Part shown: one piece after another, positions 17,710 to 26,430 of the stretch
Layout: the number at the start of each line of letters is the position of its first letter
How positions within the stretch are numbered: position 1 is the first letter of the stretch
Assembly: GCA_964593065.1 (NCBI GenBank)
Contig: CAZQGO010000012.1
Span: 24,385 to 88,384, forward strand
Reading direction: 5' to 3'
DNA from: CAZQGO01 sp964593065
GTDB lineage: Bacteria > Oederibacteriota > JAAXVQ01
Length of the DNA: 64,000 bases
Made by a program: the position numbers and the translations under genes
Notes under the pieces: generated by a model
Told to the model about the DNA's origin: nothing
Database searches by the model: none
What the model saw: the letters and a program-made list of their open reading frames with translations, nothing else

Positions 17710-18870
17710 TCAACCCGCCGCGCGGGAACGGGGCGCGATTTCCACCACCGACTCGCGGGTCAAATCCAGGCCCCCCGGGCGGGGCCTCGTTTCCCGGACG
17801 CGGATCAGGTCGCCGCGGCGGAGGTGCAGAAAAACCCGGTTGGAGGGTGATACTTGCGTCAGCTTCAGGGCCAGGCTCAGGCGCCCGGCCGGGCCGCAGC
17901 CCAGCAGGCGCAGGCGGTTGTTTTTGGATCTCATGGGCTCGGATACGATCCGGAACCAGCCGGCATTCCGCGGCGGGCCGGTGGACTTCCGGGGCGTGAA
18001 AAGAAACGCCGTCATTTTCAGGGTGATTTTTTTGAAGTCCGCCTGGCGGATGAGGTGTCGCAGAAAGGCGGGCGGATTCCAGCGCAGCTCCGTGTGGCAG
18101 GTGGCCTGGGGGTTGGCCGCGGCGGGGCAAGCCTGCAGCCAGAGACAGGGCGCCAACAACGAAAAGCCGAGAGCGAGCAAACGGTCGCGGACGGCGAGAA
18201 GATCCCGGGAGGTTGAGGTCAAGGCCGGTTCCAGAACCAGGAAAGCCCCTCCGGGTCGGAGTTGCTTGGCCAGGCGCGCACAGAGCTGGGCGCGGCGCTC
18301 CACGCGATCGGACGCCCCGGCCCAGAGTTCGTTGAGGACGTGGACCATGAGTATGAGGTCGTAGGACTCTTCCGGCCAGCGGTAGGGTTCTTCCTCGGCG
18401 TTCCAACTCCGGAGACGGGATTTTTTCCCGGCGACCCCGGCCAGGGCACCGGCCATGGCCAGGGCAACCGGGCTGCGGTCGGTGAAGGTAACGGTCTGGG
18501 CGCCCAGGTCGAATGCCGCGGCGCCTGCCGGCCCCGGTCCCGATCCGACATCCAGCACCGCGCGCGGGCGCAGGGGCAGATCCTGCAGGGCAAAGCGGGT
18601 TTGCAGGTAGGAAATGGGCCAGTAATAGAGCAGGTAGGCGCCGAGGAGCGAGGGATCGGACCAATAGCGTCCGCCCAGCAAAGAACGGTCCCGGGTCAGT
18701 CCGGCGGACAGCGTCCGCACGCCCCGCCCCGCGTCCGCGTATTCCCCCGGTGTCAGGCGGGACACCGGACCCTTGGGGCGGAGGCGGTGGCTTCGCCACA
18801 AGGCCAGCAGGCGCGGAATCCAGCGGGCGAGATCCCGCTCGGCCGCGGACGGGTCGAAATCCTGGCGCAT
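17710..18870 (-). CDS. Rsm22-like small-ribosome methyltransferase
   Basis: 386 residues. Domain order fits Rsm22 (mitochondrial METTL17 relatives): an N-terminal helical part with RYWSDPSLLGAYLLYYWP, then a SAM-binding fold with AVLDVGSGPGPAGAAAF, NELW and GGAFLVLEPAL, then a cysteine-containing segment (PCLWLQACP...CHTEL) that in the family helps hold an Fe-S cluster, then a C-terminal OB-like part. It probably acts in assembly or methylation of the small ribosomal subunit. It lies 31 bp after the spermidine synthase stop, on the same strand, so the two may be cotranscribed. Confidence 0.82.
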   Translation of the reverse strand: MRQDFDPSAAERDLARWIPRLLALWRSHRLRPKGPVSRLTPGEYADAGRGVRTLSAGLTRDRSLLGGRYWSDPSLLGAYLLYYWPISYLQTRFALQDLPLRPRAVLDVGSGPGPAGAAAFDLGAQTVTFTDRSPVALAMAGALAGVAGKKSRLRSWNAEEEPYRWPEESYDLILMVHVLNELWAGASDRVERRAQLCARLAKQLRPGGAFLVLEPALTSTSRDLLAVRDRLLALGFSLLAPCLWLQACPAAANPQATCHTELRWNPPAFLRHLIRQADFKKITLKMTAFLFTPRKSTGPPRNAGWFRIVSEPMRSKNNRLRLLGCGPAGRLSLALKLTQVSPSNRVFLHLRRGDLIRVRETRPRPGGLDLTRESVVEIAPRSRAAG

Positions 18871-18901
18871 GCTTCCTCCCGGGCTTCCCGCACGCCTGCG
18901 G

Positions 18902-19816
18902 CTAGCGGGTGACTTTGGCCGCCGAGTGCTCGAATTTGTCGAAAGGCCTGGCGTCCGAGGAAATTCGTCCCAGGCGTTTGAGGACGTGGTCTTCCTCCGG
19001 GGTCGGCTCGAGCAAATAACTGCTGGGCGTAAACTGCTTTAATAACACCCCGCGTCCGGCCAGACGCCGGGTATTGGCTTCCAGGCGCCGCAGGGAAATG
19101 GGAATGGCCGAGGCCATGCGGTACGTCCAGCCCATGCCGAAGCAGGGCATGTCCACGCGGGCCGTCAAGATAAAGGGAAAAACGCTGCGCAGGGTCTTGT
19201 AAATAGTGGCGAAGGAATCGGGAAAGAGAGTGGAATTGTCCGTGTGCACGGAGAGAATGCCGCCCGCCTTCAGGCGGCGGCGGCAGAGCCGGTAGAACTC
19301 GCGCGTGTACAGCATTTTGGAGGGCCCGTGGGGTTCGGTCAAGTCCACGGCGATGACGTCGAACGTCTCGGGGTGGGCCTGCAGCCAGCGCCGGGCGTCG
19401 GTATAGACGATTTCGATCCGGGGATCCCGCCGGACTCTTCGGATCGCCGGATAATGGCGCGTGCAGAAGTCCACCACGCCGCGGTCGATCTCCAGCATCA
19501 GGATCCGCTTCAGGGAGCGGTGCTTGACGGCTTCTTCCAGCCCGAAACAGTCGCCCCCGCCGAGAATGCACAGGCTCAACGGCGCGGCGTGCGCCAGCAG
19601 GGGCGCGTCGATCAGATACTGGTGGTAGCGGTCCTCGTCCCTGGCGGAAATCTGGATTTTCCCGTCCAAAAAGAGCAGGGTGCCGAAGGTGCCGTGCTGG
19701 AAAATCTCCATCCGCTGGAAAGGGGTGCGGCCGCGATAGAGCCGCCGTCCCAGGTAGACATGGCCGAAATCGTTGTTGATCCATTCGGTTTTCGTTCGCA
19801 GGCTTCGCCTGGCCAA
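18902..19816 (-). CDS. speE: Spermidine synthase
   Basis: 304 residues from TTG 19816, chosen because AGGAGG lies 9 bases upstream; ATG codons further up give an unconserved leader. Transfers aminopropyl from decarboxylated SAM to putrescine. QRMEIFQHGTFGTLLFLDGK, DEDRYHQYLIDAPLLAH, LCILGGGDCFGLEEAVKH (the GGGD loop), MLEIDRGVVDF and VIAVDLTEPHGPS mark the fold. One variation: the usual 'GGGDGG' reads GGGDCF and the catalytic 'DSxDP' reads DLTEPHG, so substrate preference may differ from classic SpeE. Upstream of the Rsm22 gene. Confidence 0.85.
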   Translation of the reverse strand: MARRSLRTKTEWINNDFGHVYLGRRLYRGRTPFQRMEIFQHGTFGTLLFLDGKIQISARDEDRYHQYLIDAPLLAHAAPLSLCILGGGDCFGLEEAVKHRSLKRILMLEIDRGVVDFCTRHYPAIRRVRRDPRIEIVYTDARRWLQAHPETFDVIAVDLTEPHGPSKMLYTREFYRLCRRRLKAGGILSVHTDNSTLFPDSFATIYKTLRSVFPFILTARVDMPCFGMGWTYRMASAIPISLRRLEANTRRLAGRGVLLKQFTPSSYLLEPTPEEDHVLKRLGRISSDARPFDKFEHSAAKVTR

Positions 19817-19972
19817 AGTATCTCGCCTCCTTGCAGCGCCAGAGTGTCCGCAGCGCATATTATCCTGGTTTCGGTCGGGGGACCGCAAGAAAAATCAATG
19901 GCCCGAGAATTTTGGCGCCCGCCGCGGGGGGGCTCGACGCAGGCGGTGAATTCCCGGGCTGAATGAAAAAAG

Positions 19973-20012
19973 CACTTGCGCAAGTGTCTGCTTTAATTGT
20001 ATATCCTATAGT
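19973..20012 (+). promoter_or_regulatory. Promoter region with 14-bp palindrome
   Basis: A perfect palindrome CACTTGCGCAAGTG (19973-19986) contains a -35-like TTGCGC. Downstream are -10-like TATATC (20000-20005, 18-base spacer) and TATAGT (20007-20012). The palindrome is a candidate operator for the PEBP gene at 20043. Confidence 0.45.
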
Positions 20013-20042
20013 GATTTTACTACGCGGTGCCGGGAGAGCCCC

Positions 20043-20624
20043 ATGTTGAACCTGGTCCGGAGGCCGCTGCTGGGAGTTGGGCTGCTGGCGCTGGCGGCCA
20101 TGGGTTGCGGCGCGGACCGGCCTGCCCCCGCCGGAAAAGGCATCCCGGCCGGCGATCTGCCGGAGGAGTCGGAGGTGGGGGACATGAAAATTTGGAGCGC
20201 GGATTTCAATCCGGGGCAGGCGATTCCCCGGCGCTTCACCTGCGACGGGGACAACCTCTCTCCCTCCTTGAGCTGGTCCGGAATCGCCCCCGAGGCCAAG
20301 AGCCTGGCCTTGGTCTGCGACGACCCGGACGCTTCGGCCGGAACCTGGGTGCATTGGATTGTAGTCAACCTTCCCCCGGGGAGCGGCGGCTTGCCCGCCG
20401 GCGGTCCCTTGCCCCGGGGTGCCGAGGAAGTGGCGAACGATTTCGGGCGCAAGGCCTACGGGGGCCCTTGCCCGCCCAGCGGCGTGCATCGCTACTTTTT
20501 CCGCCTCTACGCACTGGATACGGAGAAGCTGTCCGGCTTGACCCGCGAGAATTTTTCCGCCGCCCTGATGGAGCATGCTCTGGGCACCGCCGAGTATATG
20601 GGGACCTACCGCCGCCAAAGGTAG
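20043..20624 (+). CDS. YbhB/YbcL-family (PEBP-like) lipoprotein
   Basis: 193 residues. Leader LLGVGLLALAAMGCGADRP has a clear lipobox (AMGC, Cys about 22). The domain is the bacterial phosphatidylethanolamine-binding/Raf-kinase-inhibitor-like fold: IPRRFTCDGDNLSPSLSWSG, LALVCDDPDASAGTWVHWIV, GGPCPPSGVHRYFFRLYAL, which line the anion-binding pocket. Ligand unknown. It is the first of a run of envelope genes (20-25 kb). Confidence 0.88.
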   Translation: MLNLVRRPLLGVGLLALAAMGCGADRPAPAGKGIPAGDLPEESEVGDMKIWSADFNPGQAIPRRFTCDGDNLSPSLSWSGIAPEAKSLALVCDDPDASAGTWVHWIVVNLPPGSGGLPAGGPLPRGAEEVANDFGRKAYGGPCPPSGVHRYFFRLYALDTEKLSGLTRENFSAALMEHALGTAEYMGTYRRQR

Positions 20625-20681
20625 GCGGATCAACCTGCCGCCCGGCGCCCGCGCGGCCCGGAAGGCGGGGAGGAGGCTGAG

Positions 20682-21212
20682 ATGCGCATGCACAACAAGC
20701 TGGTGGCAGTGATGCTGGGCCTGGCGTTCGTCGGGGGAGCGGCCGCCGCGGCCCAGGCCAGGGTTACGGAGAAAGTGGAAGCCATGATCGCCGAAAACAC
20801 GCCGTTGAAAGTCCACGACACGGATATTTGGTTCCAGGTGGGCGGCCCGCTGGTGTTCGGGATCCAGTACGACAAATTTGCGACGGCCAACGTCGTCCTC
20901 GGCGCGGGCCTCGGCTCCTATTTGGAAGGCACCTCCCTCGACTTGGCGATCAAGTATCACTTCCTGACCGGGAAGTTCACGCCCTTCCTCTCGGGCGCCG
21001 GTGTTTTCTACTATTCCGACCCGAAGCGGAACATCTTTGCCCTCGGCCTCTCCGCGGGCTTGGCCTATACCTTCGACGGCGGGCTGGGACTGTCCCTGGG
21101 CGCATCCTACGTCAAGGCCATCAGCGAGAGCCAGGAGCCGTTCAGCTCGCAATGGGTCAACGATTCGATCAATTGGGTATCCCCGCAATTCGGTTTGCAC
21201 TGGAATTTTTAA
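20682..21212 (+). CDS. Small outer-membrane beta-barrel-like protein
   Basis: 176 residues; GGGGAGGAGGCTGAG precedes ATG. Signal peptide MRMHNKLVAVMLGLAFVGG...AQA. The mature part alternates Gly/aromatic/hydrophobic residues in short strands (NVVLGAGLGSYLEG, FTPFLSGAGVFYYSD, LGLSAGLAYTFDGGLGLSL) and ends in an aromatic (WNF), typical of an outer-membrane barrel recognised by Bam. No family assigned. It directly precedes lpoB. Confidence 0.75.
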   Translation: MRMHNKLVAVMLGLAFVGGAAAAAQARVTEKVEAMIAENTPLKVHDTDIWFQVGGPLVFGIQYDKFATANVVLGAGLGSYLEGTSLDLAIKYHFLTGKFTPFLSGAGVFYYSDPKRNIFALGLSAGLAYTFDGGLGLSLGASYVKAISESQEPFSSQWVNDSINWVSPQFGLHWNF

Positions 21213-21231
21213 ATTTCCTCTAGGAGGGCGC

Positions 21232-21837
21232 ATGATGATTCGGAAAATCGGCATGTGGGTCTTTGCGGCGGTCGTGGCGGGAAGCATGGTCGGATGCGCG
21301 GGTTCGGTCAAACGCATCAGCCCGGATGAGGTCGTGGACCTGTCGGGACGTTGGAACGACACGGATTCGCAGCTGGTGGCCGAGGAGATGGTCAAGGAAG
21401 CGCTGGCCCGCCCCTGGCTGGCCAAGTTTCTGAAAGAGCACGGAAAGAACCCCACCGTGATCGTGGGCACCATTAAGAACAAGACGGACGAGCACATTGC
21501 CATCGACACCTTTCAGAAGGACATCGAACGGGAACTGACCAACTCCGGCAGCGTGGATTTCGTCGCCAGCAAGGGCGAACGCAACGAGGTCCGCTCCGAG
21601 CGCGAGGACCAGCAGACCTACGCTTCGGACCGGACGCGCAAGCAGATGTACGACGAGACCGGGGCCGATTACATGCTGCAGGGGACCCTTTCCAAAATCA
21701 CGGATGCGGCGGGCGGCAAGCGCACGTTCTACTATCAGGTCGATATGGAACTGGTGGACATGCAGCGCAACGTGAAAGTCTGGTTCGGAAACAAGAAAAT
21801 CAAGAAATTCATCACGCGCCCCGGTGTCGGCCTCTAG
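21232..21837 (+). CDS. Penicillin-binding-protein activator LpoB family lipoprotein
   Basis: 201 residues; TAGGAGGGCGC precedes ATG 21232. Lipobox VAGSMVGCAG. After the Cys come DVVDLSGRWNDTDSQLVAEEMV, NPTVIVGTIKNKTDEHI and FQKDIERELTNSGSVDFVA, the order found in the LpoB family, ending in YYQVDMELVDMQRNVKVW. In enterobacteria LpoB reaches from the outer membrane to activate PBP1B; no such PBP is in the window. The next gene starts inside its 3' end, so they are translationally coupled. Confidence 0.87.
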   Translation: MMIRKIGMWVFAAVVAGSMVGCAGSVKRISPDEVVDLSGRWNDTDSQLVAEEMVKEALARPWLAKFLKEHGKNPTVIVGTIKNKTDEHIAIDTFQKDIERELTNSGSVDFVASKGERNEVRSEREDQQTYASDRTRKQMYDETGADYMLQGTLSKITDAAGGKRTFYYQVDMELVDMQRNVKVWFGNKKIKKFITRPGVGL

Positions 21838-23185
21838 CTCGCCCGCCAAGTCCCGCGGACTCCCGCCGGGAACGGCGCTGATTCTCCTGGCCTTCTGGCT
21901 GGCCGGTTGCGGCGGCCTGCGCGTGACCGACCGGCTGGAACGGGATTTGGCCAGCGGAGACTACGCGGCCGGCATCAAGACCATCGAGGAAGCCAAGGCG
22001 CAGTACGCCGGCCCGAACTCCCTGCTGTATTACCTGGACCTGGGAAGTTTCTACCAGCGGGCTGGCGATTACGCCCGGAGCAACCAGGCCCTGGAGCAGG
22101 CCGAACTCTTGATCGACGAGCTGTACACGAAGAGCCTCAGCGAAAGCGTCGCCTCCTTCCTGGTCAATGACACGTCCCTCTCCTATTCCGGGGAGGATTT
22201 CGAGCAAGTCATGGTCAACATTCTCAAGGCGCTCAATTACCTCTATCTGGGGGACTGGGAGGGCGCCCAGGTGGAGGCGCGCAAGGTCAACAACCGGCTG
22301 CTCGCCCTGTCGGACCGCTACGGCGACCAAGCCGTGTACCGGCAGGACGGCTTCGCCCGCTACCTGTCCGCCTTCGCCTACGAGGCGGGCGGCCAGTACA
22401 ACGACGCCTACATTGATTACAAAAAAGCCTACCAGGCCTACCAGACCTACGCCAGCCACTACGGCACGCCCGTTCCGAGGGTCCTGCAGTCGGACTTGCT
22501 GCGCCTGTCCCGGTGGCTGGACTTCCGCGATGAATATCGCCGCTGGCGGGAGACTTTCGGGGCTGATTCGCCCGTGCCCCCGCCGCGGCCACGGAAAGGG
22601 AAACGCGGGGAACTGTTGTTGGTCGTATATGACGGACTCATGCCGGCCAAGCGCACCCGCTATGTCAAGGTTCCGGTCCGGGATGCGGACGACCACCCCT
22701 ACCTCCTGAAGGTCGCTTTCCCGGTCTTCGTGCCCCGGCCGCCGGCCATTTCGGCACTCGAAATCGGGCTGCCGGACGAGAGGGTCGACGCGAGTGAGGT
22801 GATGGAGCCGGTGGCCGACATCGCCATCCAGAACCTGGAGCAGCGCATCGGCTTGATCTCCGCCAAGGCCATCGCCCGGGCCACCGCGAAGTACATCGCG
22901 GCCGTGCAGGCGCGGCGTGCCGCCCGCCAGGGCGGGCAGGGGCTGGGCCTCCTGGTGGACATCGCTTCGAACGTCTATACCCTGGCCAGCGAACAGGCGG
23001 ACACCCGCTCCTGGCGAATGCTGCCCAACCGCTTTCAATTGATCCGGGTCCGCCTGCCGGCCGGCACCCAGGTCCTGCCGGTGCGAATTCGTGCGTTTAG
23101 CGGCGGAGCGCGTCCGGGGCGGGATTTGGAAGTGGAGCTGCAAGCCGGGGAAAAGAAGGTCATCCCCTGGTACCAGCCGCGCTGA
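21824..23185 (+). CDS. COG3014-family lipoprotein with TPR-like repeats
   Basis: 453 residues from GTG 21824, overlapping the lpoB stop by 14 bases. Lipobox LAFWLAGCGG (Cys about 29). The first half is TPR-like (DLGSFYQRAGDYARSNQALEQAELL, GDWEGAQVEARKVNNRLL, YNDAYIDYKKAYQAYQTY); the second half is beta-rich. COG3014 genes are repeatedly found next to LpoB-type genes in other bacteria, which supports a shared envelope or peptidoglycan role. The exact function is not known. Confidence 0.82.
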   Translation: MSASSSPAKSRGLPPGTALILLAFWLAGCGGLRVTDRLERDLASGDYAAGIKTIEEAKAQYAGPNSLLYYLDLGSFYQRAGDYARSNQALEQAELLIDELYTKSLSESVASFLVNDTSLSYSGEDFEQVMVNILKALNYLYLGDWEGAQVEARKVNNRLLALSDRYGDQAVYRQDGFARYLSAFAYEAGGQYNDAYIDYKKAYQAYQTYASHYGTPVPRVLQSDLLRLSRWLDFRDEYRRWRETFGADSPVPPPRPRKGKRGELLLVVYDGLMPAKRTRYVKVPVRDADDHPYLLKVAFPVFVPRPPAISALEIGLPDERVDASEVMEPVADIAIQNLEQRIGLISAKAIARATAKYIAAVQARRAARQGGQGLGLLVDIASNVYTLASEQADTRSWRMLPNRFQLIRVRLPAGTQVLPVRIRAFSGGARPGRDLEVELQAGEKKVIPWYQPR

Positions 23186-23231
23186 AACGGGTGGACCGGG
23201 AACCCAACTTGAGGAAGGCAAGGAAAAAAAC

Positions 23232-24104
23232 ATGTTGGCACCTGCCATTGAAATTCCGGGCATCAAGCTCCTGAAGCGGGGCAAGGTCCGGGACATTTAC
23301 GATCTCGGCGAGGATCTGTTGCTGGTGGCCTCGGACCGCATCTCGGCCTTCGACGTGATCTTGCCCACTCCGATCCCGGACAAGGGTGCCGTGTTAACCC
23401 GCATGTCCCGTTTCTGGTTCGAGCGTTTTGCCCGCGTTCTGCCCAACCAGCTATCGCCGCGTCCCCTGGCGGAAGCCGTCTCCGATCCGCGCCTGCTGGC
23501 CGAGCTGGAGCCCCGGACCCTCCGCGTGCGCAAGGCGGAACCCCTGCCGGTGGAGGCCATCGTGCGCGGTTATCTGTCGGGCTCGGGCTGGAACGAATAC
23601 CGGAAGACCGGAACGGTTTGCGGCCTGAGGCTTTCGCCCGGCCTGCGGGAGTCCGAACGCCTGCCGGAGCCGATCTTCACCCCTTCGACCAAGGCCGAGG
23701 TCGGCACGCACGACGAAAACATCCTCTTCGCGCAAGTGGCCGACCTGATCGGCCCGGACCTGGCCGGGGAAATGCTCACCCGGAGCTTGAACATTTATCG
23801 GGAGGCGGCGGATTATGCCCGCTCCCGCGGGATCATCATTGCGGACACCAAATTCGAGTTCGGCTTGCTGGCGGGCAAACTGGTCCTCATTGATGAGCTG
23901 TTGACACCGGATTCTTCGCGCTTTTGGCCCGCAGATCAGTATGCACCCGGCCGGGGGCAGCCTTCCTTTGACAAGCAATACGTACGCGACTGGTTGCAGG
24001 CGTCCGGCTGGAACAAGCAGGCTCCGGGTCCGGAATTGCCCCCCGAGGTCGTGCGCAACACCCGCGAAAAATATGCGGAAGCCCTGCACAGGCTGACGGC
24101 CTAG
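23232..24104 (+). CDS. purC: Phosphoribosylaminoimidazole-succinocarboxamide synthase
   Basis: 290 residues; AAGGCAAGGA precedes ATG 23232. Joins aspartate to CAIR in purine synthesis, using ATP. KLLKRGKVRDIYDLGEDLLLVASDRISAFD (nucleotide loop and signature), PVEAIVRGYLSGSGW, FTPSTKAE, and GIIIADTKFEFGL are intact, and the length fits the eukaryote-like/proteobacterial ~295-residue form. No other purine genes are nearby. Confidence 0.96.
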   Translation: MLAPAIEIPGIKLLKRGKVRDIYDLGEDLLLVASDRISAFDVILPTPIPDKGAVLTRMSRFWFERFARVLPNQLSPRPLAEAVSDPRLLAELEPRTLRVRKAEPLPVEAIVRGYLSGSGWNEYRKTGTVCGLRLSPGLRESERLPEPIFTPSTKAEVGTHDENILFAQVADLIGPDLAGEMLTRSLNIYREAADYARSRGIIIADTKFEFGLLAGKLVLIDELLTPDSSRFWPADQYAPGRGQPSFDKQYVRDWLQASGWNKQAPGPELPPEVVRNTREKYAEALHRLTA

Positions 24105-24187
24105 GTTGCGATGCGGGCGGGAGAAGAACCGGCCGTGATCGTCGCCCGCCGGGCGTGAACAAGCTGAATCATTCCAGGAGGTGGGTT

Positions 24188-25003
24188 ATGAAACGCTGGG
24201 GCATTTGGGGTTTCTGTTTGGTCCTGCTCGCCATGGCGGCCGGGGCCACGGCCGTACAACACATCTATAAATGGGTCAAAGACAAGGAGGTTTCCTCCTC
24301 GCACTTCCTGAAAAAGGCCCAGTATCAACGCGTCTTGCCCGTGCCCGAAGCGCGGGCACAGCAGCTGATCCGGCAGGTCATGACCGATGACCTGTACCTG
24401 GCGCTGGCGGGTTACCACACCACCAAGCATCTCCAGGCGGCCGAAACCACGGCGGACAGCGTGCTGCCCGAGGACATCGTAGGCGACGAGTACGACCGGG
24501 ACTTGGTGGACGAGGACTACCGCTTCGTGCTGGAAGTGAAAACCAAGGCCTATGGCAGGCGAACGCGCGTTACGGCCGTGGTTTGGCCGGTCTACCGCAT
24601 CCGGGACTATGAAAAGGAAGACGAACTCAGCGACGAGCCGGAGGGCAGCACGGTCCACGTCAAGATCAACGCCGAACCGGGCCAGGCCGTGGCCATGGGA
24701 CCCATTGTCGTGGCCCCGCTCCTCGGCCTGCCGGGGGACTACGGCATTATCCCCCTGCCCGACGCCGGCCAACGGGCGGCCGCCATCACGCGCTCTTTCA
24801 TGCTGGACTTGGACCGCCGCCTACAGGCCGAGTCCAAGTCGGCCGCGCCCCGGCAGCAGGCCCCGGCCGCGGCGGCTGAGCCGCCCGCGCCGGAACAGAA
24901 CCCGGCAGCGGAGGTTGCGGCGCCCGCCCAGGATGCCGCCGGCACCGGCATTGAGGTGGACGTCCAAACCGGCGGCGCGTCCCAGAAGAAGTCCAGACCT
25001 TGA
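24188..25003 (+). CDS. Exported protein of unknown function
   Basis: 271 residues; CAGGAGGTGG precedes ATG 24188. N-terminal signal anchor MKRWGIWGFCLVLLAMAAGATA. The folded part (about 25-215) is acidic and mixed alpha/beta, with LEVKTKAYGRRTRVTAVVWPVY in the middle; the C-terminal ~60 residues are a low-complexity Ala/Pro-rich tail (PRQQAPAAAAEPPAPEQNP). I do not recognise a family. It lies between purC and zupT, with no evident link to either. Confidence 0.65.
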   Translation: MKRWGIWGFCLVLLAMAAGATAVQHIYKWVKDKEVSSSHFLKKAQYQRVLPVPEARAQQLIRQVMTDDLYLALAGYHTTKHLQAAETTADSVLPEDIVGDEYDRDLVDEDYRFVLEVKTKAYGRRTRVTAVVWPVYRIRDYEKEDELSDEPEGSTVHVKINAEPGQAVAMGPIVVAPLLGLPGDYGIIPLPDAGQRAAAITRSFMLDLDRRLQAESKSAAPRQQAPAAAAEPPAPEQNPAAEVAAPAQDAAGTGIEVDVQTGGASQKKSRP

Positions 25004-25030
25004 TGCCCTGAACTTTCCCCGGGCCGGACC

Positions 25031-25879
25031 ATGCCGACGCCGAACCTGGCCTATGCCTTCGTGCTCACCCTCCTGGCCGGTTTGGCCACGGGCATCGGCA
25101 GCGCGCTGGCTTTCTTCACCCGCCGGACCCATAAGACCTTTTTATCCTTGTCCCTGGGCTTTTCGGCGGGCGTGATGCTGTACGTTTCTTTCGTGGAGCT
25201 CCTGCCGCAGGCCCGGAACGGCATGGCGCCGGTTTTAGGCGAAAACCGCGCCGCCTGGGTGGCCACGGCGGCATTCTTCGGCGGCCTGGCCCTCATCGCC
25301 CTTATCGATTATTTCATTCCCAGCTATGAAAATCCCCATGAATCCCGCCTGCCGCACGACCTGGAAGTCATTCATTCCATCCACGCGGAAGCCGGTCAGC
25401 TCGAGGAAATCCAGGCGGCGGGGATGGACCGGAAGTTGCTTCGCGTCGGCGTGATCACGGCCCTGGCCCTGGCCATCCATAATTTTCCAGAAGGCTTGGC
25501 CACCTTCACCTCCGCCCTGGCCAACCCGGCGCTGGGACTCTCCATCGCGGTCGCCATTGCCATTCACAATATCCCGGAGGGGATTTCCGTGTCCGTGCCC
25601 CTGTTTTACGCCACCAATGACCGCTTGCGGGCGTTTACCTGGTCTTTTCTGTCCGGTCTGGCTGAACCCCTCGGCGCGGTCGCCGGTTATCTTCTGCTGC
25701 GAACTTGGTTCAGCCAGGAAATGTTCGGCGTGATTTTGAGCGGTGTGGCCGGGATCATGGTCTACATCTCGCTGGACGAGCTGCTGCCCACGGCCCGGGC
25801 CTATGGCCAGGGGCACACGGTCATATACGGCACGATCGCGGGGATGGCCGTCATGGCGTTGAGTCTGCATCTGTTCTAG
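25031..25879 (+). CDS. zupT: ZIP-family divalent-metal transporter ZupT
   Basis: 282 residues, eight membrane segments. The two ligand helices carry the ZIP motifs ALAIHNFPEGLATF and AIAIHNIPEGISVSVPLFY; FSAGVMLYVSFVELLP and VYISLDELLPTA are also typical. A cytosolic loop (about 100-135) is rich in His, Glu and Asp (PHDLEVIHSIHAE). It imports zinc and other divalent ions; with the zinc-type repressor/exporter at 16-17.6 kb it gives import and export arms in one region. A strong hairpin follows. Confidence 0.92.
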   Translation: MPTPNLAYAFVLTLLAGLATGIGSALAFFTRRTHKTFLSLSLGFSAGVMLYVSFVELLPQARNGMAPVLGENRAAWVATAAFFGGLALIALIDYFIPSYENPHESRLPHDLEVIHSIHAEAGQLEEIQAAGMDRKLLRVGVITALALAIHNFPEGLATFTSALANPALGLSIAVAIAIHNIPEGISVSVPLFYATNDRLRAFTWSFLSGLAEPLGAVAGYLLLRTWFSQEMFGVILSGVAGIMVYISLDELLPTARAYGQGHTVIYGTIAGMAVMALSLHLF

Positions 25880-25886
25880 ACCATGC

Positions 25887-25923
25887 AGCCACAAGGCGGG
25901 ACGCGACGTCCCGCCTTGTGGCT
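25887..25923. terminator. Perfect 17-bp hairpin after zupT
   Basis: AGCCACAAGGCGGGACG (25887-25903), loop CGA, and the exact complementary arm (25907-25923). It sits 8 bases after the zupT stop. No T-run follows, so it may be a factor-dependent terminator or a stabilising 3' end. Confidence 0.6.
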
Positions 25924-25973
25924 TCGGGGCGCTTGGACCTTGGCCAGCCGCCGGCCCGGATCGCCCTCCCGGA

Positions 25974-26261
25974 TCATGTTTTCATCACCTGGGCCTTCTC
26001 CCATCCGTGCACGCTGTTTTGAAAGGTCTTGCGCACCGGCTGTTCCGGGCGAGCCGGGGTTTCCGCCGGAAGTTCAAGCTCCCGCGGGGCAAGCATGCGA
26101 AACGGTTCCACCGGCACCCGCTGCAGATCCGGGGCGCCCACCTCCTGCAAGCCCCGTATCCGCGCCGGCTCCACGCTCACGGCGGCCGGCAGGTTTCCCG
26201 GCCACAAGCCGATGGCGCTCAAGGCGAGAAAAGGCGCCGCCTTCTGCAATGACCTCCTCAT
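25974..26261 (-). CDS. Small exported protein, unknown
   Basis: 95 residues; GGGGGG lies 7 bases before the ATG. N-terminus KAAPFLALSAIGLWPGNLPAA is a plausible signal peptide; the rest is proline-rich (PVEPFRMLAPRELELPAET) with no recognised domain. It is the only reasonable gene in the 550 bp between zupT and glnB, but could be a chance frame. Confidence 0.45.
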   Translation of the reverse strand: MRRSLQKAAPFLALSAIGLWPGNLPAAVSVEPARIRGLQEVGAPDLQRVPVEPFRMLAPRELELPAETPARPEQPVRKTFQNSVHGWEKAQVMKT

Positions 26262-26377
26262 GATGGTTCCCCCCCAACTGGAAAAACATATAAGACTTTA
26301 GTTATATTATGACCCCGGGGGCGAAAAGCGGTTCCGGGCCGGGCGGCGCCCGGAGAGGGCGGCGGGCCGTGAGGGCG

Positions 26378-26422
26378 GCGGGACCGGGCGGGCCGCGAAA
26401 TATTCCGCCAGCCCGGTCCCGC
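26378..26422 (-). terminator. Hairpin just after glnB
   Basis: A 12-bp stem (GCGGGACCGGGC with GCCCGGTCCCGC) around a 21-base loop, 8 bases beyond the glnB stop on the minus strand. No T-run; a weak terminator candidate. Confidence 0.35.
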
Positions 26423-26430
26423 AACCCGCT

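Noticed and set aside
19860..21509. 549-codon minus-strand frame
   Set aside because: It covers three plus-strand genes that have signal peptides, lipoboxes and ribosome sites; the frame has no recognised domain.
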